A stretch of DNA of 60,306 nt, taken from Psychrobacter sp. JCM 18903. GTDB taxonomy: Bacteria; Pseudomonadota; Gammaproteobacteria; Pseudomonadales; Moraxellaceae. Under the pieces are notes generated by a model. That model had not been told where the DNA came from and searched no databases. It was given only the letters and a program-made list of their open reading frames with translations. Below are positions 31,020 through 41,233 of this stretch, one piece after another. Where the stretch lies: assembly GCF_000586475.1 (NCBI RefSeq), contig NZ_BAWJ01000019.1:1-60306 (forward strand), written 5' to 3'. Numbering within the stretch: the stretch's first letter is position 1; every line of letters starts with the position of its first letter. The position numbers and the translations under genes were made by a program.

Positions 31020-32636
31020 ATGACTCACTCTTTCATTAAAAACCCAGTGAAAAACCAAGCGCACTCTGCCAAACGTGTCGGTATTCTTGGTGGTGGTACG
31101 GCAGGAGCAACCATTGCTATTCGCCTTGCGGCATTGGGGCTTGAAACCTATGTATTTGAAAAAAACAAATCGCTGATTGATGGTCCCCCGATGTGTCACT
31201 TGCATGCTGGCGGCAATCTATACCGCGAGATTCCTGATGAAGATTGTGTGGCTCTCCTAAAACAATGTATCGATATATTGCGCCTTTATCCTTATACCAT
31301 CGATGTTCGCCCGACCGTATTTGCTGTGCCAACCCGCGATGAAGGCTTGCCAGAAGATTTGCTACCACGTCTTGATATCTTGACTGATGCGTATCGTAAG
31401 CTTATCGCCGAAGATGCTAATAACAAAGTGTTGGGCGCACCTGAAAACTATTATCAGCTTTATAGTCATGAGCAACTCATTGCGCTGTCAGAACGTGAAC
31501 AAGTCACTGTGCCGCGGTCGGTTGATGAATGGATGATACCAGTAGCTAAGTATTTGGACTTAAATAAAGTCAAGTTTCCACTGATTGTCGTGCAAGAGTA
31601 CGGCTGGAATATTTTTCGCTTGGCAGCCTCTGCGCAATTGGCATTAGCAGATTATGAGCATGCTCACGTCTTTACCGATACGCAGGTTAAGCAAGTCATG
31701 CCTGTTGATTGTGAAAACTGCTCAAACGCAGACCACCACGTCACTAAATGGCGTATTGATTATCAACGAGCTGCCAGCTCTGAAACTAAGCTTACAACCA
31801 AATTTGCAACTGAAAATACAACTGAATCTATCGAAGTGGATTACTTAATCAACGCTTGCGGTTTTCGTACTGGCGTCATCGATGATATGGTCGGGGTCAA
31901 AGTCACGCGTATGGTCGAGTTTAAATCGTCTTATATTACCCACTGGAATGATACTGGCGGACAGATACCGGAGATTATCGTTTATGGCAGTCGCGGCACA
32001 CCAGAAGGCATGGCTCAACTCACGCCTTATCCCGGTGGTTATTTTCAAATACATGGCATGAGCAAATTTATCACGCTATTCAATGATGGCTTGGTCGCCT
32101 CTAGCAAAGACAGCGCCCAACCTAAGCTGCCGCCGCAGTATGTACACTATATCGAAGATGGCTGGGATAAGGCACCGTTACAAGCGCGTAGTCAGCAAGC
32201 GATTGATTATGTAGCGGAGTTTGTACCGACATTCCATAGCGCACGTACGGTCGGTAACGCGCTATATGGTGGGCAGCAAATTCCTGGTGAGGACGATACG
32301 CTGCGAGTAGCTGATGTAAGCTTGTACTCTAATATTCGCTATGCTCGTGCGGAAAACGTCAAAGCATCATCAACTTTGATTGCTGCCGATCAAATCATTG
32401 ATGAATTGACTGAACTTGGCTTAATCGATCATGACACGCCAGCCAACCGCAATCGTTATGCTCATAATTGGGCGTATTTAACAAAACACGATAGTACGGC
32501 GATTGATAAAGTCGCACGTACACTGGCTGATCAACGAGGCTTTCCATTAGCAATGGCTGATGTGAATCACGGTATTGGCGAGACAACCTTAAAGGGTTTC
32601 AACACCGCTAATGATGCAAGTGCTACTGAGATATAA
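31020..32636 (+). CDS. FAD-dependent oxidoreductase of unknown substrate
   Basis: A 538-residue flavoprotein. An N-terminal dinucleotide-binding motif GILGGGTAGATIAIRLAALG (about residues 21-40) is followed by YVFEKN, a typical FAD-binding arrangement. A GG-rich segment CHLHAGGNLYREI follows at about residues 59-71. The second FAD/NAD region includes DYLINACGFRTGVIDD. There is no signal peptide. It stands alone between divergent and convergent neighbours, so context does not reveal a pathway. I do not recognise the specific enzyme. The frame is intact. Confidence 0.75.
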   Translation: MTHSFIKNPVKNQAHSAKRVGILGGGTAGATIAIRLAALGLETYVFEKNKSLIDGPPMCHLHAGGNLYREIPDEDCVALLKQCIDILRLYPYTIDVRPTVFAVPTRDEGLPEDLLPRLDILTDAYRKLIAEDANNKVLGAPENYYQLYSHEQLIALSEREQVTVPRSVDEWMIPVAKYLDLNKVKFPLIVVQEYGWNIFRLAASAQLALADYEHAHVFTDTQVKQVMPVDCENCSNADHHVTKWRIDYQRAASSETKLTTKFATENTTESIEVDYLINACGFRTGVIDDMVGVKVTRMVEFKSSYITHWNDTGGQIPEIIVYGSRGTPEGMAQLTPYPGGYFQIHGMSKFITLFNDGLVASSKDSAQPKLPPQYVHYIEDGWDKAPLQARSQQAIDYVAEFVPTFHSARTVGNALYGGQQIPGEDDTLRVADVSLYSNIRYARAENVKASSTLIAADQIIDELTELGLIDHDTPANRNRYAHNWAYLTKHDSTAIDKVARTLADQRGFPLAMADVNHGIGETTLKGFNTANDASATEI

Positions 32637-32660
32637 AAAGCGTTCTATTAAAAATTGCAC

Positions 32661-32703
32661 AAAAAAAGGAGAGAATGGCTAACGATCAGCCCTTCTCTCT
32701 TTT
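32661..32703. terminator. terminator between the FAD-protein gene and the LOG gene
   Basis: An A-run and AGGAGAGAA pair with TTCTCTCTTTT, with an inner GGCT/AGCC stem. It lies between convergent genes. Confidence 0.8.
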
Positions 32704-32757
32704 CTTATGCATAAAACATTTATATATAAAAGCATTTATAAATAAGAATACGTACTC

Positions 32758-33435
32758 TTAATTACCAGCCATTTTTTCAGTATCGACTGCATCATCTATT
32801 TTTACGACTGTTTTTAATAGCTCAATGGCTTCATTAATCGTGTTACATACCACCAAACGCTCCAGATCTTCTTGCTTCATAAAACCTTGGTCAGCCGTAT
32901 ATTTTAAGTGCTCGATCATACGATCATAGAAACCATTGATATTCAAAATAATCATCGGTTTTTCATGTTGATAGAGCTGACGCCACGTGGCGATTTCCAT
33001 AATTTCCTCTAAAGTACCAAGCCCGCCCGGCAAGGTAATAAAGGCATCGGCATACTCCGCCATCACGGTTTTGCGAGTGTGCATGGTATCTGTCAAATGC
33101 AGGCGAGTCAGCTGCTCATGAGCAATCTCATGTTTGAGCATAAAGGTTGGAATCACACCAACCGCTTGCGCACCGCCTTGAATCACCTCATCTGCAACGG
33201 CACCCATCAGCCCGATGCTCGCGCCGCCGTAGACCAAACCCATGCCATTGTCGGCAAGCGCACTACCCAACTCGCGGGCTGCCTGCTCATAGACTTCATT
33301 ATTGCCCAAACGCGAACCACAATAAACCGCTACCAACGGCATCGTTAACGTTGATTTATCCACTGCTTTTTCAATATTGGTAATGTCTTGACTGGTAATG
33401 ACTTCATAAGTGTCATTGTTAATTTTCATTTGCAT
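32758..33435 (-). CDS. LOG family nucleotide 5'-monophosphate phosphoribohydrolase
   Basis: A 225-residue LOG (lysine decarboxylase-like) family protein. The diagnostic motif PGGLGTLEEIMEIATWRQL is present, as are VAVYCGSRLGNNEVY near the N-terminus and VYGGASIGLMGAVADEV. Characterised members release the base from cytokinin or purine nucleoside monophosphates, not amino acid decarboxylation. The Met at 33435 has AAGGAAG six bases upstream; the third codon Met is an alternative. An extra N-terminal segment of about 30 residues precedes the domain. Confidence 0.9.
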   Translation of the reverse strand: MQMKINNDTYEVITSQDITNIEKAVDKSTLTMPLVAVYCGSRLGNNEVYEQAARELGSALADNGMGLVYGGASIGLMGAVADEVIQGGAQAVGVIPTFMLKHEIAHEQLTRLHLTDTMHTRKTVMAEYADAFITLPGGLGTLEEIMEIATWRQLYQHEKPMIILNINGFYDRMIEHLKYTADQGFMKQEDLERLVVCNTINEAIELLKTVVKIDDAVDTEKMAGN

Positions 33436-33721
33436 ATAGCTTCCTTAATTTTTATATCGATTGTTTTTGTTAAATACTCGTTAAAACCCTAATGGATAAT
33501 ACCACCCAAGATAAATAGCATAGAACTTGAAAGTCACAATTGAACGCCTTGCTTGCCAGCATTTATCTTAACATAAGCGATGCTATCAGGTGGCTATCAG
33601 CTAATTTAAGCGGTTTATCACTACGTAATGACTACATTTTAAGAGCAGATTATTGATAAATAATTGCAAATAAATAACCACTCCACACCGTATAGAACCA
33701 TAACAATATGAAGGTTACAGC

Positions 33722-34611
33722 ATGGAAAATAAACAGTATCAGACGGATATTTATTCACTGAGTATCATGACTGAGCGCAATCAGGCATTGGCAGCGACTG
33801 TCTATCGCCCTAAAAACGAGGTAAAAAAAGCGGTTATGATCGCGCCAGCAACGGGTATCAAGCGCCAGTTTTATCACAATTTTGCCACTCACTTAGCAGA
33901 AAATGGCTTTGGTGTACTAACCTTTGACAATGAAGCATCGGTGAATCGCTGTCGTCTGCATTGGCTAAATGCGATGCATCGCTGATTAGCTGGGGTCGCC
34001 ATGATATGCCAGCCGTCCTTGATGCGTTGCAAGATGAATTTGCCGACGCCACTTATCATTTAATTGGTCATAGTGCAGGCGGTCAGCTGATTGGTTTGAT
34101 GTCAAATTATAGTGCGCTCGCTTCAGTGTTCAATGTCGCCTGCTCATCAGGTCGTATTAAAAATATGAGCATGCCCTATAAACTCAAGGCGATGGGTTTT
34201 ATGGATGCCTTTATTCCACTCACCAACTTGACGTTAGGGTACACGCCGTCAGATAAAATTGGTATGGGCGAACCGCTACCACGGGGCGTGTCTCGGCAGT
34301 GGCGCGAATGGTGTAATGGCGCAGGCTATATCAAAACAGCCTTTGGCAAAAGTATACAAACGCACTTTTACAATGACATTACTATGCCATCATTATGGCT
34401 GGGGTTTAGTGATGATGACATTGCCAATAGCAAAAATATGGATGATATGATTCGTGTTTTTACTAAAATGCCAGTCGAAAAGCAGTTTTTAGATCCCAAA
34501 GACTTTGGTCTAAACAGCATCGGTCATATGCGCTATTTTAGTAGCAGAACCAACGCTAAAGCCCCACAGCTTTGGCAAATGGCGGTTGATTGGCTAGCTA
34601 AGCAGCAATAA
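33722..34611 (+). CDS. alpha/beta hydrolase (one frameshift)
   Basis: A cytoplasmic alpha/beta-hydrolase. The N-terminal part has VMIAPATGIKRQFYHNFA. Adding one G near 33934 restores GVLTFDNEGIGESLSSALAK and joins the catalytic domain, giving 296 residues. The nucleophile elbow is IGHSAGGQLIG, and a C-terminal His is in NSIGHMRYFS. The later WREWCNGAGYIKT and TMPSLWLGFSDDDI segments resemble YheT/serine-aminopeptidase-like hydrolases. The substrate is unknown. It is distinct in sequence from the hydrolases at 14.3 and 22.6 kb. Confidence 0.8.
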
Positions 34612-34647
34612 GCTCGGTTTAGTTAACCTATTCAAGTGCAATTCTAT

Positions 34648-35333
34648 TTAGGGCGTATTTTTTGCTGCCTGTTCTACTTTGACACGCTTGGTTAAGGCAG
34701 AATAAAGCGACGGCTGCATATTGTGGATATTACCCAGCATCCATTTTACGTAGCTGATGGGCACGTCTTTAATCAGCATGCCCTTATGTTTGCCAAAGGC
34801 ATTTTGCTCACTGGATTGGCTTTATTAGCGATAGCATGGACAACAGCAAAATCCGTCGGTGCAATGGCTAGGCGCTCACAACACGCCTGATAAAGCAAAT
34901 AACACATACGCGCATCACCCAGCGCATCATGAGCGGCAATCGTCATCCTGCTTGCTTCCTCTTTGCCTAATAATTGCTCGATACATTTGGACTGACCATA
35001 AGCACTCCACTCTGGAAAAGCCACACGCGCCAGCCGCACCGTACATATCAACTTAGTAGATGGACTGCCAATAACCCGCCAATCAAAGCGGACATTATGA
35101 CCAATCAAATACTGTGGCAACTCAAACGCCTCTAAATCAAAGCGCTCAAGACCAGCGACATCATCATCAGTAATGCCATGAATTCTAATGACAACTGGTG
35201 ATATCGAACGACCACTATTAAAATACTTCATCCACTCAAAACCCGTCATAGCATTAATAGTCGCCACTTGAATCGGACGCGGATCACGACCTTGGTCGGT
35301 TTCGGTGTCGATAATCAGCGCAGTATCAGTCAT
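34648..35333 (-). CDS. DEDD 3'-5' exonuclease with C-terminal DUF3820-like domain (one frameshift)
   Basis: A DnaQ-like exonuclease. Exo I is IIDTETDQG (acidic pair), Exo II is IGHNVRFDWRV, and Exo III is AAHDALGDARMC. In the given frame the protein stops soon after the exonuclease domain (34773). Adding one T near 34795 extends it by MPFGKHKGMLIKDVPISYV and further residues to a TAA at 34648, giving 228 residues with a DUF3820-like tail as in exodeoxyribonuclease X-like proteins. The role is probably DNA end trimming or repair; the substrate is inferred from the family. Confidence 0.85.
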
Positions 35334-35528
35334 AAAAGTTCAGCCATAGATAGCAATAATAGATAGCAATATTGGTATCTATTGTAACGTTTTAAAAATA
35401 CGTAAACTTTAAAAGAAACGTTATATTTATGGGGATAAAAACTAGAGATAACAATGGCATACAAAGAATAGATAACTTCACTTATATAATATCAATTGAA
35501 GTCCATTTAAAAAACTGAAGAGAGATAG

Positions 35529-36131
35529 ATGCCAGCAGATGACAGTAATCCGCAATTAAAACAAAAGAAAATGCCAACCTTTTTAAGCAGTGCACTCAGT
35601 GTGCTCATTAAAGCGGCTGTATTGTTGATGCTATTATTTGTATTTGATAGGCTCTTACCCAGTATCAGCCAACACACTCAGTCATTTGTGATAGCAAAAT
35701 GGCAACAGCTCAGCTTATTACAGCAAGAACCACCGACGGAAAACAGCTTACCCAGTCCACTTCCAGAACAACATCTAACAGATACATGGGGCGCTGCACG
35801 CAGTCAAGGTCGCAGTCATGAAGGTATCGATATCTTTGCCGCACGAGGCACACCAATACGAGCCACAACACAAGGCATCGTCAGCAAAGTTGGTGAAAAT
35901 ACGTTAGGCGGTCGTGTGGTGGTCGTGGTTGGACCAGGCGGCGCAGGGCATTATTATGCGCATTTAGAAGATTATGCAGATATTAGTCCAAACGACTGGG
36001 TTGATGCCGGCGATATCATCGGCTACGTCGGCGACAGTGGCAATGCAAAAGGTACGCCGCCACATGTACATTACGGTATTTATATCAATGGTAGTGCAGT
36101 GAACCCCTATCCACTTTTACAAAAAAATTAG
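35529..36131 (+). CDS. M23 family peptidase, membrane-anchored
   Basis: A 200-residue LytM/M23 metallopeptidase. An N-terminal membrane anchor spans about residues 22-43. The catalytic domain has the zinc ligands in SHEGIDIFA (His and Asp) and [10 protein letters not shown] (second His of HxH), plus the HYYAHLEDY motif. It is predicted to face the periplasm and cleave peptidoglycan cross-links or activate amidases. Its TAG stop overlaps the TAA stop of convergent phoR, so the two genes share bases 36128-36131 tail to tail. Confidence 0.9.
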   Translation: MPADDSNPQLKQKKMPTFLSSALSVLIKAAVLLMLLFVFDRLLPSISQHTQSFVIAKWQQLSLLQQEPPTENSLPSPLPEQHLTDTWGAARSQGRSHEGIDIFAARGTPIRATTQGIVSKVGENTLGGRVVVVVGPGGAGHYYAHLEDYADISPNDWVDAGDIIGYVGDSGNAKGTPPHVHYGIYINGSAVNPYPLLQKN

Positions 36132-37229
36132 GGTATCGCAGCTGATCTAATGTGGGCAGCTGGAAATACCATGCTGAACGTCGAGCCCAGCCCTTCTACT
36201 GATTCAATTTGTAAATTAGCCTCATGCTGATATAAAACGTGTTTAACGATTGCCAAACCTAGCCCTGTGCCGCCAGTCGCCCGACTACGACCTTTATCAA
36301 TACGATAAAAACGCTCCGTCAACCGTGCGATATGCTCAGGTGCAATACCAATACCGTTGTCTTCGACGGCAAATCGGCAGCCTTCTGACGTTTTTGTCCA
36401 GCTAATGGCGATATTACCGCCCTTGGGCGTGTATTTGATGGCATTAATCACCAGATTAGAAAGCGCGCTATTTAGATACATCTCTGAGCCATACAGTCCG
36501 TCATAAGTGTCTATCTGCAAGTGAATGGTATGCCCATATTCTTGATTGTACGCTTGCGCATCATCATAAACATGGGTCAGCAGCTTGGTCATATCAATAT
36601 AACTGAGCTCATGGGTTTCTTCGATTTCGATGCGAGATAACAGCAATAAGTCATTCACAATTCTATTCATACGCGCAGTCTGTTGGCTCATCAGCTCAAA
36701 CCCGCGCTTCCAATGCGGCGGCATATCTGGCTGATCCGAAAAATTTTCCAGATAACCCATCATGACGGTCAACGGTGTGCGTAACTCATGCGAAACATTC
36801 GCCACAAAATCGCGGCGCATCTCCTCCAAATGATGCAAGCGCGTCACATCATAAATGATGAGCAGCTTCTCGTCACCAAAAGGCGTGAGCTCACACTTTA
36901 AATAACGCTTGGGCGCGCGCCACGAGACAATGTGCACACCATCCTGAGCACCATCGTTAGGTTGGTTGTCGCCTGATAATACTGACGAAATTCAGGCGCA
37001 CTAATAAAGTCAAAAATGCACTTACCTTTATCTGACAACTGTAACAACATTAAATCTTCGGCGGCCTGATTCCACCATTCAAGCCATCATCGTCATTGAG
37101 CAAAACCACCGCATCACGCAATGCGCGTAGTGCGCTTCTAATTTTTTTGAGTTGATCTGTTGTATTCTGCTGAGTTGCTAGCAGTGACTTGTTTTGTTGG
37201 TCGCCTTGAGCCGATATTAGGGTGTTCAT
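36128..37229 (-). CDS. phoR: phosphate regulon sensor kinase PhoR without membrane segments (two frameshifts)
   Basis: PhoR is the sensor kinase that phosphorylates PhoB under phosphate limitation. The open part has the H-box [16 protein letters not shown]-box [21 protein letters not shown], and [13 protein letters not shown]. Adding one G near 37079 and one base near 36960 links it to a PAS-like region beginning [12 protein letters not shown], for 367 residues from the ATG at 37229 (AAGGATGATGG before it). The start is fixed by stop codons just upstream in frame. The transmembrane segments found in E. coli PhoR are missing. It follows phoB by 80 bp. Confidence 0.9.
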
Positions 37230-37309
37230 CCATCATCCTTATCACTATTCGCCGTTTTTCACTGTGCTGCGATTGACATACTGCTTTTATAGCGAATAAA
37301 AACCGTTCG

Positions 37310-38013
37310 TTAAATTGGTTCAATAAAGCTAGAAAATCGATAGCCTGTCCCACGTACTGTCTGTATCAACGTATCACATTGATGCGGTCGTAATAATGTC
37401 CGCAAACGTTTGATATGCACATCAATGGTTCTATCTTCGATATATACATTACCGCCCCATACTTGGTCTAGCAGCTGCGTCCGCGTATAGGCACGCTCTG
37501 GATGACTCATAAAAAATGCCAATAATCGATATTCTGTAGGCCCGACATCAACCACTTTACCAGCCGCTGTCACTCGCTGGCTTTTGGGATCAAGGCTCAG
37601 ATTGCCGATTTCGATAGGTTTATCGCTACTGAGCGCGTTACTACGCCGCAATACTGCTTTGATTCTGGATATTAACTCTCGTGTCGAAAAAGGCTTGGTC
37701 ATATAATCATCAGCACCAGCATCGAGGCCATGCACCTTGCTGTCCTCTTCACTTTTAGCCGTCAGCATAATGACTGGTATCTCAGCGAGTAGCTCATCGT
37801 TTTTGAGCAATCGGCAAAAATCAATGCCACTTTTATCACCGGGCAGCATCCAATCTAGCAAAATCAGCGCAGGGCGGTGATCGACACTTGTTGGTGCGCC
37901 TCAGATACATCCGCTGCCTGCAGACTATCAAATCCCGCCATCTCTAGCGTCATGACGATCATTTCACGAATCGCAGGTTCATCTTCAACAATCAAAATTT
38001 GCTCATTATACAT
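37310..38013 (-). CDS. phoB: phosphate regulon response regulator PhoB (one frameshift)
   Basis: PhoB is an OmpR-type response regulator controlling phosphate acquisition. Adding one G near 37885 restores a receiver domain (ILIVEDEPAIREM, phospho-Asp in ALILLDWMLPG, LTAKSEEDS, YMTKPF with the conserved Lys) followed by a winged-helix domain (GPTEYRLLAFFMSHPE, RTIDVHIKRLRTLL, GTGYRF). The repaired length is 234 residues, close to E. coli PhoB. The start is the ATG at 38013. It is transcribed with phoR on the minus strand; a terminator separates it from dtd upstream. Confidence 0.95.
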
Positions 38014-38051
38014 ACGGCATTCTCAGTGTTAGAGGACAACATTTGGCTGAC

Positions 38052-38075
38052 AAAAAAGGCGATAAATGCTCGCCT
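38052..38075 (-). terminator. terminator downstream of dtd
   Basis: On the minus strand AGGCGA pairs with TCGCCT around GCATTTA, followed by TTTTTT. It lies between dtd and phoB, so phoB probably has its own promoter in the short space after it. Confidence 0.75.
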
Positions 38076-38169
38076 GCTGCTCCCTATTAAACGGGGTAAT
38101 TATGACAGTTTAATGACATTCGACTTTTAAGCGGTTCATAAGTCTCGTGACGGCTAATGCTTGGTTTAC

Positions 38170-38625
38170 TCAATTTACTTCTAACAAGAAATTCAATGGC
38201 CCATCATTGACGCTCGACACTTGCATATTGGCACCAAATTGACCAGTTGCCACGTTTGGATATTGCGTGTTGGCATAAGCGACCAATTGCGCAAACAATG
38301 CTTGAGCCGCATCAGGTGCCATCGCACCACCAAAGTCAGGGCGACGACCCTTGTCTGTTTTTGCCATTAGCGTAAACTGTGATACCAATAACAGTCCGCC
38401 ACCAACTTGCTGGACATTTTTATCCAGTTTGCCGTACTTGGCAGGATCATCATCATTGTCAAAAATACGATAGGTAAGGATTTTATCTACCATGCGCTGG
38501 GCGCTTGTTATGTCGTCATCAGGCCCTAAACCAATATAAGCCAATATGCCTTGCTCAATCGTACCAACACACTGCGCATCGACGGTGACACTAGCACGGT
38601 GTACGCGCTGTATAAGTGCTTTCAT
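38170..38625 (-). CDS. dtd: D-aminoacyl-tRNA deacylase
   Basis: DTD hydrolyses D-aminoacyl-tRNAs, preventing entry of D-amino acids into protein synthesis. The 151-residue protein begins MKALIQRVHRASV and has the active-site motif SQFTLMA and the C-terminal NDGPLNFLLE segment containing the Gly-Pro motif. The length is typical and the frame intact. AAGGAAT precedes the ATG. It is divergent from psd. Confidence 0.97.
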   Translation of the reverse strand: MKALIQRVHRASVTVDAQCVGTIEQGILAYIGLGPDDDITSAQRMVDKILTYRIFDNDDDPAKYGKLDKNVQQVGGGLLLVSQFTLMAKTDKGRRPDFGGAMAPDAAQALFAQLVAYANTQYPNVATGQFGANMQVSSVNDGPLNFLLEVN

Positions 38626-38737
38626 TTACGGATTCCTTACCAATTATGCCCATACAATAATACGCCGTCCATGATAAAATACGGCCATTCTCTTGCTTAT
38701 TAATTATTACATCACACCCTATTTTGGTAGCCTCATT

Positions 38738-39574
38738 ATGAATGTATTCACTACTTTACAACAGCTTGTCCCGCAGCAGCAACTGAGTAAAGTTGCTGGG
38801 CGTCTAGCCGCTAGCCGCCATCCTTATGTTAAACGCACGTTTATCCGTAGCTTTGCTAAAGCCTATAACGTCAGCTTGGACGAGTATGAGCGCCAAAGTC
38901 TCAACGCCTATGAGAGCTTTAACGATTTTTTTACTCGTGAGCTAAAAGAAGACGCGCGCCCTATCGACATGACGCCTCATGGTATCGTCAGTCCTGCCGA
39001 TGGTATTATCTCGCAGTTGGGTCAAATTGACGACCATAAATTGCTCCAAGCAAAAGGTCGCTATTATGACGTTGGTCAACTGCTTGCTGACAGTGAAGAT
39101 GGCCGCTATTTTGCGGATGGCAGTTTTGCGACGGTTTATCTTGCGCCCAGTAACTATCACCGTGTACATATGCCCTTCGCCGGTACTCTAACCAAAACCC
39201 GTTATGTACCGGGCACGCTGTTTTCGGTCAACAATACTACGGCAGCAAATGTGCCAGACTTATTTGCGCGTAATGAACGCTTGGTTTGTCTGTTTGATAC
39301 AGCATATGGTAAAGCAGCGGTGGTGATGGTTGGGGCAATGATTGTCGCTGGTATCGAAACGGTGGCGACTGGCAAAATTGCCCGCACTGACGATATTCAA
39401 GAAGCTGAGCACAATATGAGCTTTGAGAAAGGCGATGAGCTGGGTCGTTTTTATTTAGGCTCAACCGCTATTGTGATACTGCCAAAAGGCGCAAAAGCCG
39501 ATTGGCAAGACAGTATGAAAGCCGATAGTGTGGTAAAAATGGGACAGTTATTGGGTGTCGCTAACACTCCATAG
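38738..39574 (+). CDS. psd: phosphatidylserine decarboxylase proenzyme
   Basis: Psd converts phosphatidylserine to phosphatidylethanolamine at the inner membrane. The proenzyme cleaves itself at the LGST motif (YLGSTAIVILP near the C-terminus), producing a pyruvoyl group from the Ser. Catalytic Asp and His regions are visible in IVSPADGII and YHRVHMPFAG. I chose the ATG at 38738 (MNVFTTLQQLVPQQ), matching the family N-terminus, over a TTG start 45 bases upstream. 278 residues, intact. Confidence 0.96.
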   Translation: MNVFTTLQQLVPQQQLSKVAGRLAASRHPYVKRTFIRSFAKAYNVSLDEYERQSLNAYESFNDFFTRELKEDARPIDMTPHGIVSPADGIISQLGQIDDHKLLQAKGRYYDVGQLLADSEDGRYFADGSFATVYLAPSNYHRVHMPFAGTLTKTRYVPGTLFSVNNTTAANVPDLFARNERLVCLFDTAYGKAAVVMVGAMIVAGIETVATGKIARTDDIQEAEHNMSFEKGDELGRFYLGSTAIVILPKGAKADWQDSMKADSVVKMGQLLGVANTP

Positions 39575-39593
39575 GCAAGCGATTTAACGACTC

Positions 39594-39640
39594 AAAAAAG
39601 CTCAGTTCAGCATCCTAATCTATGTTGAACTGAGCTTTTT
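39594..39640. terminator. bidirectional terminator between psd and the DUF1287 gene
   Basis: AAAAAAGCTCAGTTCA pairs with TGAACTGAGCTTTTT around a 16-nt loop. Confidence 0.9.
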
Positions 39641-39706
39641 ATTATGGGTAATTATCTTATCGCAACGTACTAGCTTAATAATAAAAGTAGTTAATAAAAA
39701 AAGTAG

Positions 39707-40310
39707 TTAATAACGAAAGTGTTTGAGAATAGGATAAGCAAATAAGATATTTTCTTCTTGCGTGCCGCGTCCGATATTGTGAATAATCAGCGGTGTACCA
39801 TCCGCAGCGACTTTATCAGAGACGATACCTGTATGCGGCAAATTGCCATTCGGTAGTCGCCACGTCACCACATCCCCTGCTTGAAAACTGGCTTTATCAG
39901 TCGTCGATAATGTCTTTGCGTGACGCGCAAAAAACACTTCAAGATTGGCACTCGGCGATGGTCGATATTCTTATCGGTTGATTTGAGCCCCAAGTCTTTG
40001 GATAAGCCGACCAATTTGACTTCATATCATGGTTGACTAATTGCTGTAGATCTATATTTTGCAAGCGATAAGCACGGACGATAACATCGGTACAGACGCC
40101 AGTTTCTATCGGCACATCGCCACGCGGAAAATCCAACTTGCGGTAAGCAGGATCATAGCTAGTGGTAATGCCGATCTGTTTTTTGGCATCGTGCGCCAGT
40201 TTATCACCATTACTAATAGGTGCGGCGGCCTGCGTTAGTTGCGCCAAAGTTAATAGGCTAACAAAGACGAGCGATTTAGCAAAAACCTTATAAGTGCCAG
40301 TAATTCTCAT
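39707..40310 (-). CDS. DUF1287 family secreted protein (two frameshifts)
   Basis: A 201-residue exported protein of the DUF1287 family. The signal peptide (core SLVFVSLLTLAQL, ending QAAA) is followed by GVCTDVIVRAYRLQNIDLQQLVN, containing the family Cys-Thr-Asp. One G added near 39988-39991 and one A near 39945-39947 restore YPKTWGLKSTDKNIDHRRVP and NLEVFFARHAKTL, continuing to GDVVTWRLPNGNLPHTGIV and PLIIHNIGRGTQEE. The Cys and His residues are consistent with a papain-like fold, but no activity is known to me. Confidence 0.85.
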
Positions 40311-40425
40311 TTAACAATCTCTCTATATAATGGATTTAACCGCTCATTGAGCTAACTATAAATGCTTTACTAGTTGAAAAAGATAAATATTTGCAAACAT
40401 GTAAACGGCAAAATGATGGCTTTAC

Positions 40426-41053
40426 TTAAGCATCAACCAACCACCCTTGCCGAGTCGCATAGTCGATATTTTTTGATAGCCAATCATGAATGGGAGGAAA
40501 GCTGTCTTTGATAAAAGCAAGTGCCGCAGCCACTTGCGAGCACGTGACGTTAGCATCAATCCACGTTTTTCCATTGGTATTTAAATTCAATAAAAAAGGC
40601 AATAAGCGATCAACCACTCTGATCAGCTGGGTTTCTTTACTACTACCCGTCTCCTGCTCTTCCCAAATTTCATTTAAATCCATGATGCCATTGCCACGCT
40701 CACGTTGTAACCTGGCAATACCAGCACGTTCTTCAATGTGCGCCTCGCTACGACTGTTTGCGAATAAAAACGTATCGCCAGCGTCAATCTCACCCAAGTC
40801 ATGTACCAACGCCATCTTGAGTAGTTTTCATGATTGACATCTAGCTCAAACTGTTCAGCGATAGACCAGCACGCCATGGCTAAATGCATGAGTGTTCGGC
40901 AGAGTTTTCTTTGCGCGTGGTGTGCGTCACATAGCTACGACGATTGATACGTTTAAGCGCATCAAGCTCTAATAAGAAATGAGTGACATGATCTATATCA
41001 ATGTTTGAGGCAAGCGTTGGGTTGGTTAATAAAAGGGGTTTTGTTGATGGCAT
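40426..41053 (-). CDS. HD-domain phosphohydrolase, YfbR/HDDC2-like (two frameshifts)
   Basis: Adding one base near 40887 and one A near 40825-40828 joins three frames into a 209-residue HD protein starting at the ATG 41053. The HD signature is complete: ENSAEHSWHLAMACW, then ALVHDLGEIDAGD, and a later Asp in IRVVDRLLPFLLNL. This arrangement matches 5'-deoxynucleotidase-type HD proteins that hydrolyse nucleoside monophosphates. AGAGAA lies before the start. The exact substrate is inferred from the family only. Confidence 0.85.
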
Positions 41054-41179
41054 AAATTTTCTCTTAATTTTTCTACGAATATATAGCGCTTCATTTTACC
41101 TTTACGCATAAGCAAGTATTATACATTTTATGAGCGCTATAAAAGAGCATGCCAACCTATAGCTAATGAACACCACTAT

Positions 41180-41210
41180 AAAAAATAGCGCTTATGTGAG
41201 TAAGCGCTAT
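41180..41210 (-). terminator. terminator downstream of the isochorismatase-like gene
   Basis: ATAGCGCTTA pairs perfectly with TAAGCGCTAT around 6 nt. On the minus strand it is followed by a T-run. Confidence 0.9.
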
Positions 41211-41233
41211 CGGTTCTATCTTGAATAAAAGAA

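Noticed and set aside
37138..37353. 71-codon ORF overlapping the phoR start and phoB end
   Set aside because: It runs out of frame with the PAS-like segment of phoR and has an adjacent, too-close ribosome binding site; the phoR ATG at 37229 explains the region better.
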